Origin: Neodontobutis hainanensis
Taxonomy: Eukaryota > Chordata > Actinopteri > Gobiiformes > Odontobutidae
Assembly (NCBI GenBank): GCA_024349245.1
Contig: JALDNG010001007.1
Location: forward strand, 1 to 64,000
Reading direction: 5' to 3'
DNA: 64,000 nucleotides
Below, piece after piece: positions 40,871 to 49,031 of this stretch. The position numbers and the translations under genes were made by a program. The stretch's first letter is position 1. Each line of letters opens with the position of its first letter. A model generated the notes under the pieces. It saw nothing but the letters and a program-made list of their open reading frames with translations, did not search any database and was not told the DNA's origin.

Positions 40871-40974
40871 GGTCACCTGGTGAAGAAATGGCAAAGTGTC
40901 CACCGCCTTGCTAATCGAATAGGGGCTGAGGCCCGTTGAACTAAGCCTGGAGTGGGACTGTCCATTATGCCACA

Positions 40975-41160
40975 CTGTGGACGTGTCCAGTATTGCAAGC
41001 CTGTGTCCAAAAACTTTGGGACCCCTCCCATCGGCCCCCGGCGGGGCAAGGGCCTCAGAAGAGTGTCCACGCGCACCAGCGGCCCCGGCATGTCTGATCT
41101 GGCGGGTCGCCAGACCTGAAAAATTTCGGGTGTCCGGCGCGCATCTCCCACTAAGCCTGT
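40975..41160. other. Short CpG-rich pocket
   Basis: Positions 41,000-41,160 are clearly GC- and CpG-rich (CGGCCCCCGGCGGGGC, CCACGCGCACC, GGCGGGTCGCC, CCGGCGCGC) compared with AT-rich neighbours. TGTCCA or GTGTCC recurs several times, linking it to the mosaic repeat. No exon with plausible splice sites was found, so it may be unmethylated repeat sequence rather than a promoter. Confidence 0.45.
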
Positions 41161-41254
41161 CCATAAAGCCTATCGCTATGGGCCAAAAGGACACCGTTTG
41201 AAATTGTGGACTTTCTAGAGGAGAGGTAGTTATCCCTTATAATAAGGCATAGTA

Positions 41255-41382
41255 CTTATATAGCGCTTTTCAAGATACCCAATACATATTAAGTACATAC
41301 TTTACACATCCATTACTCATTCACTCCACAGTCACATACCGGTGGTGGTAAGCTACATCTGTAGCCACAGATGCTCTGCCTA
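41255..41382 (-). mobile_element. Short dispersed (SINE-like) repeat, reverse copy
   Basis: In reverse orientation this contains the tail TATATAGCGCTTTTC, then CATCCATTACTCATTCACTCC, CACATACCGGTGGTGGTAAGCTAC and TGTAGCCACAG. The same short repeat family appears in forward orientation at 43,680-44,328 (split by a later insertion) and at 53,957-54,065, both with GTAAAG(C/T)GCTTTG and AGC(G/A)CTATATAAATGCA. This type is very common in fish genomes; I do not assign a named family. Confidence 0.6.
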
Positions 41383-42449
41383 TTTTTTTTTTTTTTTCTG
41401 AAAAACTTAACCCTTTAGGCGCCAGTGTTTATTTTTAAAAATACAAATTTTTGAGATCCAAATTTCTAAAAGCTGCGGTTTGAAAATAATAAGAGATGAA
41501 CTCTAAACTAGAAAATGTCAGGTATGACCAAAAGTACGAGTAAAATAATAATTTTATGCATCTAATTAGCATCTTTGCATATCATGGCGTTATATATTTG
41601 TGGTTATGTTATTTACAGTTCATACTGAATAATAAACATATTATATTAGTTTCTTTTCTCTTTTCTGTCTTTTTTTAATATATTTTTTTATATGGCGCTT
41701 TTTCATCTAGTAAGCACAGCTAAGGTTGACACACTACCACCGGCTATTGCTTACTTAACCGTTAATGTGAATGAATGGTCCAGAAGTGTTTCTTTTGCAT
41801 CCCATAAAGCAGTTTAATGTGCATTTGCAAAGCTCAAATGTATTAACACGGCAAAACAGCAAGCAAAACTCCATACGAAAACCGTTTGCCTCTGACAGGT
41901 CGCACACCTGACGATATCAACAATGTGTCACAACTAAATACCTGAACCCCAGAGGCACACACAAAACACCACCTACAGGCCAAATTGTGACATAACAGGC
42001 TCTAACATTTATTTATTACTGACTATGTTTTTATGTTGTTCGTCTGTTTTTCTTTGTTTTATCTCCTGGTAAGCCAAAAGCAAATTTGTACTTTGATGGA
42101 GAATAACATTCTATTCTGTTCTATTATTAGGCCCTAGGTGCCTCTTAACAGTTGTTTGGAAACGGGTAAAAAGTAGCCTACGGTTACAATCCGGCATGTT
42201 TACATTCCTGTGGCTGTGTCTCATAAGTTTTTATTAACATGCACTGACCCAATCAAATCTATTAATAAAAACAATAAACTAATGGCTCTTGTGTTGGACA
42301 CCCACAAGGACTCACAAAAACAAATTTCCACAAACCCTAAATATGCCTCTATACTGGGGCTGGTTTAGTCTTGGTTTAGTCCCAGTTTTGTCTTGGTTTA
42401 GTCCCGTTTTAGTCATAGTTTATACTAATGCAGCCCTGTTGTGTTTCAG
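41383..42449. other. Non-coding stretch before the first recognised exon
   Basis: AT-rich sequence with no recognisable exon. Positions 42,000-42,120 resemble the 3' tail of a fish non-LTR element (TATGTTTTTATGTTGTT, TCTCCTGGTAAGCC, AAATTTGTACTTTGATGG). A diverged relative lies at 52,555-52,690. Positions 42,355-42,420 hold CTGGTTTAGTC-type intronic repeats that recur throughout the following gene. It is probably intron of the protein 4.1 gene. Confidence 0.45.
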
Positions 42450-42479
42450 TCGGATAAGGATGAAGACCTGAAAACCCAG
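42450..42479 (+). CDS. Protein 4.1 family gene: 30-bp microexon (acidic)
   Basis: The first exon of this gene visible in the window. The acceptor is GTTGTGTTTCAG, the exon reads SDKDEDLKTQ in phase 0, and the donor is GTGAGC. The residues and position match the acidic segment (SDQEEDAELKAQ-type) just upstream of the conserved FLE/EW.RRL region of vertebrate 4.1 proteins such as EPB41L3. Protein 4.1 members link spectrin-actin to membrane proteins at the cell cortex. The FERM domain, FERM-adjacent region and spectrin-actin-binding exons are not visible and should lie upstream of the window. The exon is too short to identify alone; its spacing to the next exon (75-bp intron) and its frame make it convincing. 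Confidence 0.75.
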
Positions 42480-42554
42480 GTGAGCTTCTGGTCTGGACTC
42501 GACACAAAAACGGCAACCATCTGGTCTATGTTTATAAGAATTGCTCTGTTCTAG

Positions 42555-42857
42555 GACACACTGGGAAGTCCAAACGAGGAGAACCAGCACCAGACTCAGG
42601 ACCAGATGCAGACTCAGTCCATCTCGGCCCTCAGGAGGTCTTTTCTAGAGGAAGTTTCCTTGAGCAGAGGTCCAACGGAGTGGGACCGGCGCCTGGGCTT
42701 ATCCCCGGTCCCACTCCAAGAGGACTCCCCAATGATAGAACCACTAGAATCAGAAAAAGAACAGCCTGAACCAGAGCAGGACCTGTTAGAACCAGACCTG
42801 GGCATAGACAGGAACCAAACCCCGATGATAGAACCGCTAAAACCAGATCTGGACCAG
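42555..42857 (+). CDS. Protein 4.1 family gene: exon with EWDRRL...MIEPL region
   Basis: A 303-bp, phase-0 exon (101 codons) between acceptor TTGCTCTGTTCTAG and donor GTGAGA. It encodes a Q-rich start, then ISALRRSFLEE, TEWDRRLGLSPV and QEDSPMIEPL. These correspond to ISELKRTFLE, NEWEKRLSTSPV and QEDAPMIEPL in vertebrate EPB41L3, and similar sequence occurs in other 4.1 paralogs. The tail is acidic and proline-rich, with MIEPLKPDLDQ echoing MIEPLESE, suggesting an internal duplication. This segment is the variable U3-type linker between the spectrin-binding region and the C-terminal domain, and its exons are often alternatively spliced in 4.1 genes. I cannot fix the paralog: L3 and L2 are the best candidates. 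Confidence 0.88.
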
Positions 42858-43679
42858 GTGAGACTTTTCTAAAACTGTGAACTCTAAATTGTTTTTATAA
42901 AATAAAATTTTTAATATTTTGAAGTGGTTTTATACGTATCTTTTAGCCACCAGATGGTGTAGATCCCACTACAGACTGTTTCTGTTTGTTTTTGAGAGAA
43001 AACTGTCTAAAATCGGGAAGTTTGGAAGAAAAAAACATGTACAACAACAACAATACAACTCTGCTCGGACATTGAGGATGGTTACAAGCCTACAACCTTA
43101 ACCCTAACCCTGGAATACCACAGGCAAATGCAAACCTCGAAGAGGTAACAAGGAAAACAGCAAGTGCCAAATACCTCCAACAAGTAAAGCGCATGAAGGG
43201 TTCCATCCCAAATCCAGCAACCTGAGACTGTACACTAGCCGTAAGGAAGGATGCCGTGGACTAGTAAGTGTAAGAGCCACAATCTAGGATGAAACATCCA
43301 AGATCCACAAGTACATCAAAAATAAAGCCCCAAAGAATGACGTGCTCAGTGAATGTCTCAGGCAATAGGAAACAGAGGAAGAGGAGCTGGAGGAGGGACC
43401 ATCATGGGAGGACAAACCCCTACATGGGATATACAACCGGAACATAACTGAAGTGGCTGATATCAAGAAATCCTACCAATGGCCGGAGCGGGCTGGACTG
43501 AAGGACAGCACAAAGGCACTCATCATGGCTGCACAGGAACAGGCCCTAAGCACCAGAGCAATAGAGGCCCAGATCTACCACACCAGACAAGACCCAAGGT
43601 GTAGACTGTGCAAAGAGACCGCTGAAACAATTCAGGACTTAAGTGCAGGTTGTAGGATGCTGGCAGGGAAGGCATACAT

Positions 43680-44328
43680 ACCCCCTCTCTGTCTGCCCCA
43701 GGAGTGAATGTGTGTGAATGGGGTGAGTGGAAGCACGATGTAAAGCGCTTTGGGTGCCCGAGAAGGGTTGTCAGGAAATATGCACAAACGAGTGTGGCAT
43801 TCAACAGTTTATTATTCACACAGAAGCACTCCAAAATGGTAAAACAGTACAATCAGAACAAAATCACCTGATAAAGTTAGGCTATAAAGCTAACTTTCTC
43901 TACGTGCACGGGGGATGCCGTGTGGAGCCACTCCACACCTCAGCCACTTCTCTTGCTGAGTTAAGTAGGTCTCTCCCAACTTTCCCCTCAGTGCAGCACC
44001 GTTTTATCAGCGGAGGGTGCGGATTTGCTAAAAAAAAGATATCACAGTTATGCTCAGTGTTTTTCCACTCTGCATGCCGAGGTCACAAGTCACGTTGCAC
44101 ACTGTCGGTCAGAAATGCTTTTGCTCAAGGTTTCTCAGCATGTTTTGTTACACATTAAGTAGCCCTTCGCACTAAGGCAAGCAGATGCAACATTTGATAT
44201 TTCACATATGATTACTCTTGTATAACCTTCAAAATGCACACATAGAAACAAAGTTTAATACAAAATACAAATGAACTCCTTAACAATTGTGCAGGAAAGC
44301 GCTATATAAATGCATGCCATTTACCATT
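43680..44328 (+). mobile_element. SINE-like repeat inserted in the LINE remnant
   Basis: It begins CCCCCTCTCTGTCTGCC and carries GTGAGTGGAAGCACG, GTAAAGCGCTTTGGGTG and, after an interruption, AGCGCTATATAAATGCATGCC. The flanks both read TACAT (43,675-43,679 and 44,329-44,333), a 5-bp target duplication. Removing the element restores the LINE reading (GKAY followed by RHNQVAG). The element itself is about 127 bp; the rest is the LTR-like insertion at 43,769-44,285. The uninterrupted relative is at 53,957-54,065. Confidence 0.75.
43769..44285 (-). mobile_element. Solo-LTR-like insertion (517 bp) inside the SINE-like repeat
   Basis: The interval starts TGTCAGGAAATATG and ends CTCCTTAACA, with TG...CA termini. 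On the minus strand it would begin TGTTAAGGAG and end TTTCCTGACA with an AATAAA about 40 bp before the end, as expected for an LTR in that orientation. It splits the short repeat between GAGAAGGGT and GCAGGAAAGCGC. The flanks AGGGT and ATTGT agree at 3 of 5 positions, a possible decayed target duplication. No internal retroelement genes are present. Confidence 0.5.
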
Positions 44329-44712
44329 TACATGAAGCGCCATAACCAAGTGGCTGGCATAGTGTACAGGAACATCTGCATGGATTATGGACTGGAAACC
44401 CCGAGGTCCTCAAACTGGAAGAGTGGCTGCAGCAGAATCCTGGAAGAGCACCAGACATCTCGGCCCAAAATTTGCAGTACTAGGTACAACTAGTACCAGA
44501 GGCCTACAACTAGTACCAGAGGACCCGAGCTTGAAGGATGAGACCACCTGCGGAGGGGAAGGACAAAGTTTTTATTATTGGAATTTAAAGTTGCGTGATG
44601 CTACTAGCTAAAAGTTACCCAGTGTTACTTTTAACAATGTAAAGTTTCAAAACAAATTTGAGTGCGGTCTGAGTCTGGACTATACCTAGTTCTGACTGGT
44701 TTTGTTTTTCAG

Positions 44713-44793
44713 ATGGACCTGTCTCCTGAACTCAGCACTCTGCTGCAAATAGACCAAGACCAACAGGTTCTGAGAGAACACAACCTCCTCAAG
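44713..44793 (+). CDS. Protein 4.1 family gene: 81-bp linker exon
   Basis: A phase-0 exon of 27 codons beginning MDLSPELSTLLQ and ending REHNLLK, with acceptor TTTGTTTTTCAG and donor GTACAA. The opening faintly resembles the MDGSEIFSLLES stretch of EPB41L3 that follows the MIEPL region, which fits the exon order. Conservation is weak, as expected for this linker. The donor is followed at once by an intronic 21-bp minisatellite that stays in frame for 56 codons, so intron retention would add (H)LKPGL-type repeats. The preceding 1.86-kb intron carries nested transposons. Confidence 0.65.
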
Positions 44794-44805
44794 GTACAAA
44801 ACGGT

Positions 44806-45095
44806 TTTGTCCATCTAAAACCAGGTTCAATTCAACTAATACCAGATTTAGAACATCTGAAACCAGGTCTGAAACCAGTCTATCTAAAACCAGGTCTAGA
44901 CAATCTAAAACCAGGTTTAGTCCATCTGAAACTAGGTTCAAGCTATCTAAAACATGTCTAGATGATCCAAAACCAGGTCCAGTCCATTTAAAACCAGGTG
45001 TTGACAGTTTAAGACTAGGTCTAGACCATCTAAAACCAGGTCTAGTCTATCTCAAAGCAGATCTACTACATCTAAAACCTGTTCAAGTCCCACTA
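44806..45095 (+). repeat. Intronic 21-bp minisatellite
   Basis: Degenerate repeats of the type CATCTAAAACCAGGTCTAGTC, about 13 units, fill most of the 321-bp intron between the 81-bp and 366-bp exons. The unit length is divisible by three and the first half continues the upstream exon's frame as HLKPGL-type heptads up to a stop at 44,959-44,961. Confidence 0.75.
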
Positions 45096-45114
45096 AACCC
45101 TGTTTTTGTTGCAG

Positions 45115-45480
45115 ACATCTGAAAAAGTGGAGAGGATTTTTGTTCGGCTGGAGTCATGTGACCAGGAGGAGCCATTGGAGCGTCAGGTAGAGAACCCGCC
45201 CCCTCTGCTGCATGCTAACATGTTAACGCTAACACAGGAAGTGAGTGATGAGGACATCAGCAACAGCGATGATGCCAGTGATGACGCCAGCGATGATACA
45301 ATCAGCGTTTTGGCGCAGGTTGCCGTGGACAACGCCATGGGAGCTGCACTTAAGAAAGTTTGTGATGCTAACGAGTCTAAAGTTAGGCCTATACTGCAGT
45401 GCTCAGAGCGTTACTACGGCGGCAACCTGGGTTCAGTGAATCAGAGAGCAGACGGTCAGAGTGACAACAAAGACCAGGAG
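45115..45480 (+). CDS. Protein 4.1 family gene: 366-bp acidic linker exon
   Basis: A phase-0 exon of 122 codons with acceptor TTTTTGTTGCAG and donor GTAAAA. It encodes TSEKVERIFVRLESCDQEE, a strongly acidic stretch with SDDASDDASDD, then AVDNAMGAALKKVCDANES and a polar end. The composition and frame suggest coding sequence, but I find no direct match to mammalian 4.1 proteins; it occupies the poorly conserved region before the C-terminal domain. Internal CAG|GT and CACAG sites near 45,187 and 45,239 would allow a 51-bp segment to be skipped. The true donor could differ, because the sequence after it also stays open (see 45,565-45,815). Confidence 0.6.
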
Positions 45481-45564
45481 GTAAAACTGGCCCTAAGACC
45501 GAGTTCAGAACCTGTACAAAACCCAGTGAATCATCATCTAAATCCTGCTCCGATCCACCAACAC

Positions 45565-45815
45565 CTGATCCTAGACCTGATCCTGGACATAACCCCGCTG
45601 TAGTCCCACCAGGACCTGATTCTAACCCTGATCCTGGACCTAACCCCACTGTAGTCCCACCAGGACCTGATCCTAGACCTGGTCCTGGACATAACCCCGC
45701 TGTAGTCCCACCAGGACCTGATCCAAGACTAGATCCTGGACATAACCCCGCTGTAGTCCCACCAGGACCTCATCCGAGACCTGATCCTGGACATAACTCT
45801 GCTGTAGTCCAAAGT
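45565..45815 (+). repeat. 51-bp minisatellite, ~5 copies
   Basis: GTAGTCC landmarks fall at 45,600, 45,651, 45,702, 45,753 and 45,804, an exact 51-bp period. The core is CCTGATCCTGGACATAACCC plus CGCTGTAGTCCCACCAGGA. The frame that reads the repeat as DPGHNPAVVPPGP is open from about 45,480 to 45,888, because 51 is 17 codons and the copies are nearly identical. The frame continuing the upstream exon hits TAG at 45,601-45,603. It is most simply intronic; use as an alternative exon is unproven. Confidence 0.85.
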
Positions 45816-45954
45816 AAACCTTTTTTGATTGTTTTATTTAACCTGTTTAACATGAATGTTGTGGATTACATCTCAGTTCATCTTTAGGCCTGGTTTTGTC
45901 CTGGTTCAGCCCCGATTTAGACCTGGTTTTAACAGTTCTGTTCTGGTTTGGAAG

Positions 45955-45996
45955 GTCCCGGTGGTGAGACAGACACTGATCTACGAGCCTCTAGAG
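45955..45996 (+). CDS. Protein 4.1 family gene: VPVV exon at start of C-terminal domain
   Basis: A 42-bp phase-0 exon (14 codons) reading VPVVRQTLIYEPLE, with acceptor TTTGGAAG and donor GTAAAT. It matches the VPVVHTETKTITYE segment that opens the C-terminal domain in 4.1 paralogs, and the exon boundary falls at the same place. The acceptor has a G-rich tract just before it and is weaker than its neighbours, so this exon may be alternatively used. Confidence 0.8.
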
Positions 45997-46107
45997 GTAA
46001 ATCGAGGTTTGGTTAAGGTTTAATTCTGGTTTAGTCATGGTTTAATTTTGGTCTAGTCCAAGTCTAGTCCAGGTCTAATTAAGGTGGCTCTCCTGGTCTT
46101 ATTTCAG

Positions 46108-46206
46108 AGAAAACCTGACTCTAATCCTGGATCAGGACTTGTGCTGAGCTCTCAGACCTTCACTACAGATACCTCTGTCTCCACGGCAACCACCCACATC
46201 ACCAAG
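46108..46206 (+). CDS. Protein 4.1 family gene: C-terminal domain exon (THITK)
   Basis: A 99-bp phase-0 exon (33 codons) with acceptor CTTATTTCAG and donor GTAGCA. It encodes GSGLVLSSQTFTTDTSV and ends TATTHITK, corresponding to the PGVLMSAQTITSET...TTTTTHITK segment of EPB41L3 and relatives. The C-terminal domain of 4.1 proteins binds partners such as NuMA and several membrane receptors. The exon ends exactly where the mammalian exon ends. Position +3 onward of the donor (AGCA) is weak, but the protein match leaves little doubt. Confidence 0.9.
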
Positions 46207-46287
46207 GTAGCAACGGGGCCATCCCAGTCTTGGACTGGTGCAGAACCTCGGCCCAGGTCAAACTGGTCTAAATTTGGTCTTTTTCAG

Positions 46288-46368
46288 ACTCTGAAGGGAG
46301 GCTTGTCCCAGACCAGGATTGAGAAGAGGATTGTCATCTCAGGAGACTCTGAGATTGACCAACAACAG
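46288..46368 (+). CDS. Protein 4.1 family gene: core C-terminal domain exon (RIEKRIV)
   Basis: An 81-bp phase-0 exon (27 codons) with acceptor GTCTTTTTCAG. It reads TLKGGLSQTRIEKRIVISGD and ends SEIDQQQ, matching the TVKGGISETRIEKRIVITGDADIDHDQ exon that is the most conserved part of the 4.1 C-terminal domain and has the same length in mammals. The donor GTGAGA is the first of four near-identical AG|GTGAGAC donors within 64 bp (see findings). Using the second, 21 bp on, would insert VRQGSYQ in frame. Confidence 0.95.
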
Positions 46369-46529
46369 GTGAGACAAGGTTCATACCAGGTGAGACAAAG
46401 ACCAGGTGAGACCAGGTTCAGACCAAGACCAGGTGAGACCAGTTTCAAACCAGATTTAGACTTTGTAAAACCAGGACTATGTGTTACCAGGACTGCAGAA
46501 GACATGGTCTAGTCTGCTCTTAACCAGGG

Positions 46530-46680
46530 CTTGTCTAGTCTTGTCAGATCTGGTCCTGTTCTGGTTCTGGTTTAGTTCTAGTTCCTTTCTTGTCCTGGTT
46601 TAGTCCTGGTCATAGTTCAGGCTTGGTTTTGCACTGGTCCTGGTTTTGGTCTAGTCTGATCCTGGTTTAGTCCTGGTCTA
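46530..46680 (+). repeat. Degenerate CTGGTTTAGTCCTGGTC intronic repeat
   Basis: T/G-rich short repeats (CTGGTTTAGTC, CCTGGTC, GGTCTAGTC) with no fixed period. Similar stretches occur at 42,355-42,420, 45,885-45,950, 46,010-46,090 and 48,565-48,660, always in the introns of the protein 4.1 gene. Acceptors of several exons lie directly after them. Confidence 0.65.
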
Positions 46681-46734
46681 TCAATCATCCATTTATTTAT
46701 ATAGAACCTTACTTAACCAGCACAGATTGACCAA

Positions 46735-48235
46735 GTTCAAGTTCAAGTCTGCTTTATTGTCAGTTCTTCTACATGTACAGTACTTACATACAGAGAATCT
46801 AATTTGGGTTACTCTCAGACCCCCGGTGCCCACAGATAACAATAAAACCTAAAACTATAAAATGTAGATACAACTATACAATTATACAGGGAATGCTAAA
46901 AAAAGACATAACAAAATTAAAAATAAAGTTAAATAAAGCAGCGCAAGGCAAAAGGCAGATAGAGTGCAAATAAATGAAGTGAACAACAGTGCAGATAAAA
47001 GTTTTTTTAGTGCAAAAAGCTTATTAAGTCTGATTAAAGTGACAAAGGGCTCAGTAGAAGGTATTTTATTTAACTGACTGATGAGGTAGTGGAATGATGT
47101 CAGTTCCATGGAGAATGAGGTAGTGAGCAGACCAATGCTGCACAAAGTGACTGGTGCATGTCATCAAATATTAGTTAGAAGAGGGACAGGGCAAAAGTTC
47201 GGGAGCGAGTTCAGCTTCCTGACAGCCTGGTGGATGAAGCTGTCCTTCAGTCTGATGGTCCTGGCCTGGAGTCTGCAGTCTCCTTCCTGATGGCAGCAGG
47301 AAGAAGCTGTGTGATGGGTGGGTGGGATCACCTGCAATGCAGTGGGCTTTGCGGGTGAGACGTGTTCCGTAAATGAGCTGGAGGGAGGGGAGAGAGACAC
47401 CAATGATCTTCTCAGCTGCTCTTACTATGCGTTGCAGAGTCTTTCGGCAGGCCGCGTTGCAGGCGCCATACCACACAGTGATGCAACTCGACAGGTTGCT
47501 CTCGATGGTGCCTACGTAGAAGGACGCCATGATGGGGGGGTGAGGATCTGGCTCTCCTCAGTTTGCGTAGGAAGTAGAGTCGTTGTGATTTCTTGGCCAG
47601 TGCTGGTGTGTTTTCAGTCCAGGAGAGGTCCTCTGTGATGTGCACATCCATGACCTTGGTGCTGTTCACTCTTTCCAAGGTCGTACCGTTGATGGTCAGA
47701 GGAACTTGCCGAGTGTGCGCTCTCCTGAAGTCAACAACAATCTCCTTTGTCTTCTCCACGTTCAGAGAAAGATTGTTGTCACTGTAGCACCTGGCCAGGC
47801 GGCTCACCTCGCTTCTGTAGTTTGTCTCAAATTTGTTTCTAATTTCACAGTCGTGTCATCTGCAAACTTAATAAAAAGGTTAGAGTTGTGTGATGGTGTG
47901 CAGTCATGGGTCAGCAGAGTGAAGAGGAGGGCTCAGCACACATCCTTGGGGAGCTACAGTGTTCAGAGTGATGGTGCTGGATGTGTTACAGCCAAACCTT
48001 ACTGCCTGAGGTCTTCCAGTCAGAAAGTCCAACAGCCAGTTGCACAGCAAAGTGTTGAGCCCCAGCTGAATCATTTTGTAAATAAGCTGTTGGGATGATT
48101 GTGTTGAATGCTGAACTGAAGTCAATAAATAGCATTCTGATGTATGAGTCCTTTTCATCCAGATGTGCGAGTGCTGAGTGGAGGGTAGTGGAGATGGCAT
48201 CGTGGTGATGTACAAAATGTCAAAAGTGATGTACA
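46735..48235 (-). pseudogene. CR1/L2/Rex1-type LINE fragment (RT and 3' end), minus strand
   Basis: Reading the minus strand gives successive blocks, separated by frameshifts: LFIDFSSAFNT-like sequence near 48,110, MIQLGLNTLLCNWLLDFLTGR, APQGCVLSP, the FADD catalytic motif (47,855-47,866), NNLSLNVEKTKEIVVDFRRA, LERVNSTK, SQRLYFLRKLRRA, ESNLSSCITVWYGAC, KTLQRIVRAAEKIIGVSLPSLQ and HPSHSFFLLPSGRR. The non-coding 3' end occupies 46,735-47,150. The order and motifs are those of the fish CR1/L2/Rex1 group. It lies antisense in the large intron of the protein 4.1 gene and is inactive. Confidence 0.85.
47855..47866 (-). other. RT catalytic FADD motif of intronic CR1/L2-type LINE
   Basis: GTCATCTGCAAA is the reverse complement of TTTGCAGATGAC, Phe-Ala-Asp-Asp, in the context LFIKFADDTTV. 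It marks the RT active site of the minus-strand LINE in the protein 4.1 intron and distinguishes this element from the YADD L1/Tx1 family on the right side of the window. Confidence 0.85.
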
Positions 48236-48239
48236 ACAT

Positions 48240-48500
48240 CAAAAATCAATAAACACAAGTAGATTTAAAAAGCACACAATAAAAACAGAGCAATGTCACA
48301 GAGCCACTAAGTGCCAAAAGCCATTCTGAATAAGTAGGTCTTCCATTTGTCTTTATACAGAGGCAGGTCAATGATGTAATGTAGCTCAAAGATTTCCAGA
48401 GTTTAGGACCGACAACTGCAAAAGAACTATTGCCCACTTTTTAAACTTCCAGCAAAATGTAGAGCTCTGTTGGGTTGGTGAGGGGTCAAAAACTTACTAA
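48240..48500. repeat. Dispersed repeat fragment in intron
   Basis: Carries AAAGCCATTCTGAATAAGTAGGTCTT, ATACAGAGGCAGGTC, TTCCAGAGTTTAGG and CTGCAAAAGAACTATTGCCC, sequence seen in many fish repeat copies. It directly follows the LINE fragment. No coding potential; family not identified. Confidence 0.45.
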
Positions 48501-48662
48501 AATAGAAAAGTGCAAGGCCACAGATTGCAATAAAAACCAACATTAGATTTAAAAATAAATTTTGAACTGGTCAGAACTGGGTTAGGGTTGCAGGACTGGT
48601 GTGATGTGGTCTATTCCTGGTCTTGGTCTGGTTTACACTGGTTCTTGTTGGTTTTGTAAAAG

Positions 48663-48779
48663 GCTGTGGCAGAGGTTCTGTCCGAGGCCCGGAGACTGCA
48701 CCCGGACTTGTCTCTGACTCGGGTTGTGGTCCACAAAGAGACTGAGATTGGTCATGATCATGAGACAGTGACATCACAG
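48663..48779 (+). CDS. Protein 4.1 family gene: penultimate exon (VVVHKETEI)
   Basis: A 117-bp phase-0 exon (39 codons) beginning AVAEVLSEARRLHPDLSL and continuing TRVVVHKETEIGHDHET. It matches ALAQAIKEAKEQHPDMSVTKVVVHKETEI at the end of EPB41L3. The acceptor is TTTTGTAAAAG and the donor GTAACA. The preceding 2.3-kb intron contains a minus-strand LINE. After the donor the frame stays open for all 252 bp of the following intron and reaches the same stop codon, so intron retention would be tolerated. Confidence 0.92.
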
Positions 48780-49031
48780 GTAACAAAGGAAGCTGATTGG
48801 CTGGAGTTTGTGCATGGCTTCAGCTCTGTGTTAGAGCCAGTGGGACCCTCTGAAATATTGCACAAACTTTTACCAAATCAAGACAACACTGATCCCAAAA
48901 CCAAACCTGTCCAAAGAAATGTCAGTTGGAAGTCAGAGTGTCCCATTTTCAAAAATTACATTTCTATGATTTTTCTCATGATGATAGTGTTTTATCTCCA
49001 GATCGGTCTAAATCTGCTGTGTTTGTTTCAG

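Larger units (their letters stand above)
43100..44520 (+). pseudogene. Non-LTR retrotransposon ORF2 C-terminal remnant, split
   Basis: Translation is broken by stops but recognisable: EEVTRKTASAKYLQQVK, LYTSRKEGCRGLVSVRATI, LSECLRQ, GIYNRNITEVADIKKSYQW, GLKDSTKALIMAAQEQALS, IYHTRQDPRCRLCKE and, after the insertion, RHNQVAGIVYRNIC. This is the C-terminal part of a reverse-transcriptase polyprotein very common in fish genomes, ending in a CX2C zinc-knuckle-like motif. In this copy the expected His of the knuckle is replaced (ETIQDLSAGC). Two internal deletions are visible: after YLQQVK and after ETPRS, where it jumps to EEWLQQNPG. A short repeat at 43,680-44,328 interrupts it. I do not assign a clade. 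Confidence 0.75.

Noticed and set aside
40191..41201. Overlapping GC-rich open frames on both strands
   Set aside because: They overlap each other and the 120-bp tandem repeat, lack splice signals and conserved motifs, and follow from high GC content.
41405..41425. TTAACCCTTTAGGCGCCAG as a piggyBac-type terminus
   Set aside because: It begins with TTAA and CCCTTT, but I found no matching inverted end with TTAA nearby.
43095..43112. Telomere-like AACCCTAACCCT (and GGGTTAGGG near 57,550)
   Set aside because: Only about two units, inside repeats; too short to be a telomere or a meaningful interstitial telomeric site.
45389..45649. Minus-strand proline/glycine-rich frame
   Set aside because: It is the antisense of the acidic linker exon and the 51-bp minisatellite; no independent support.
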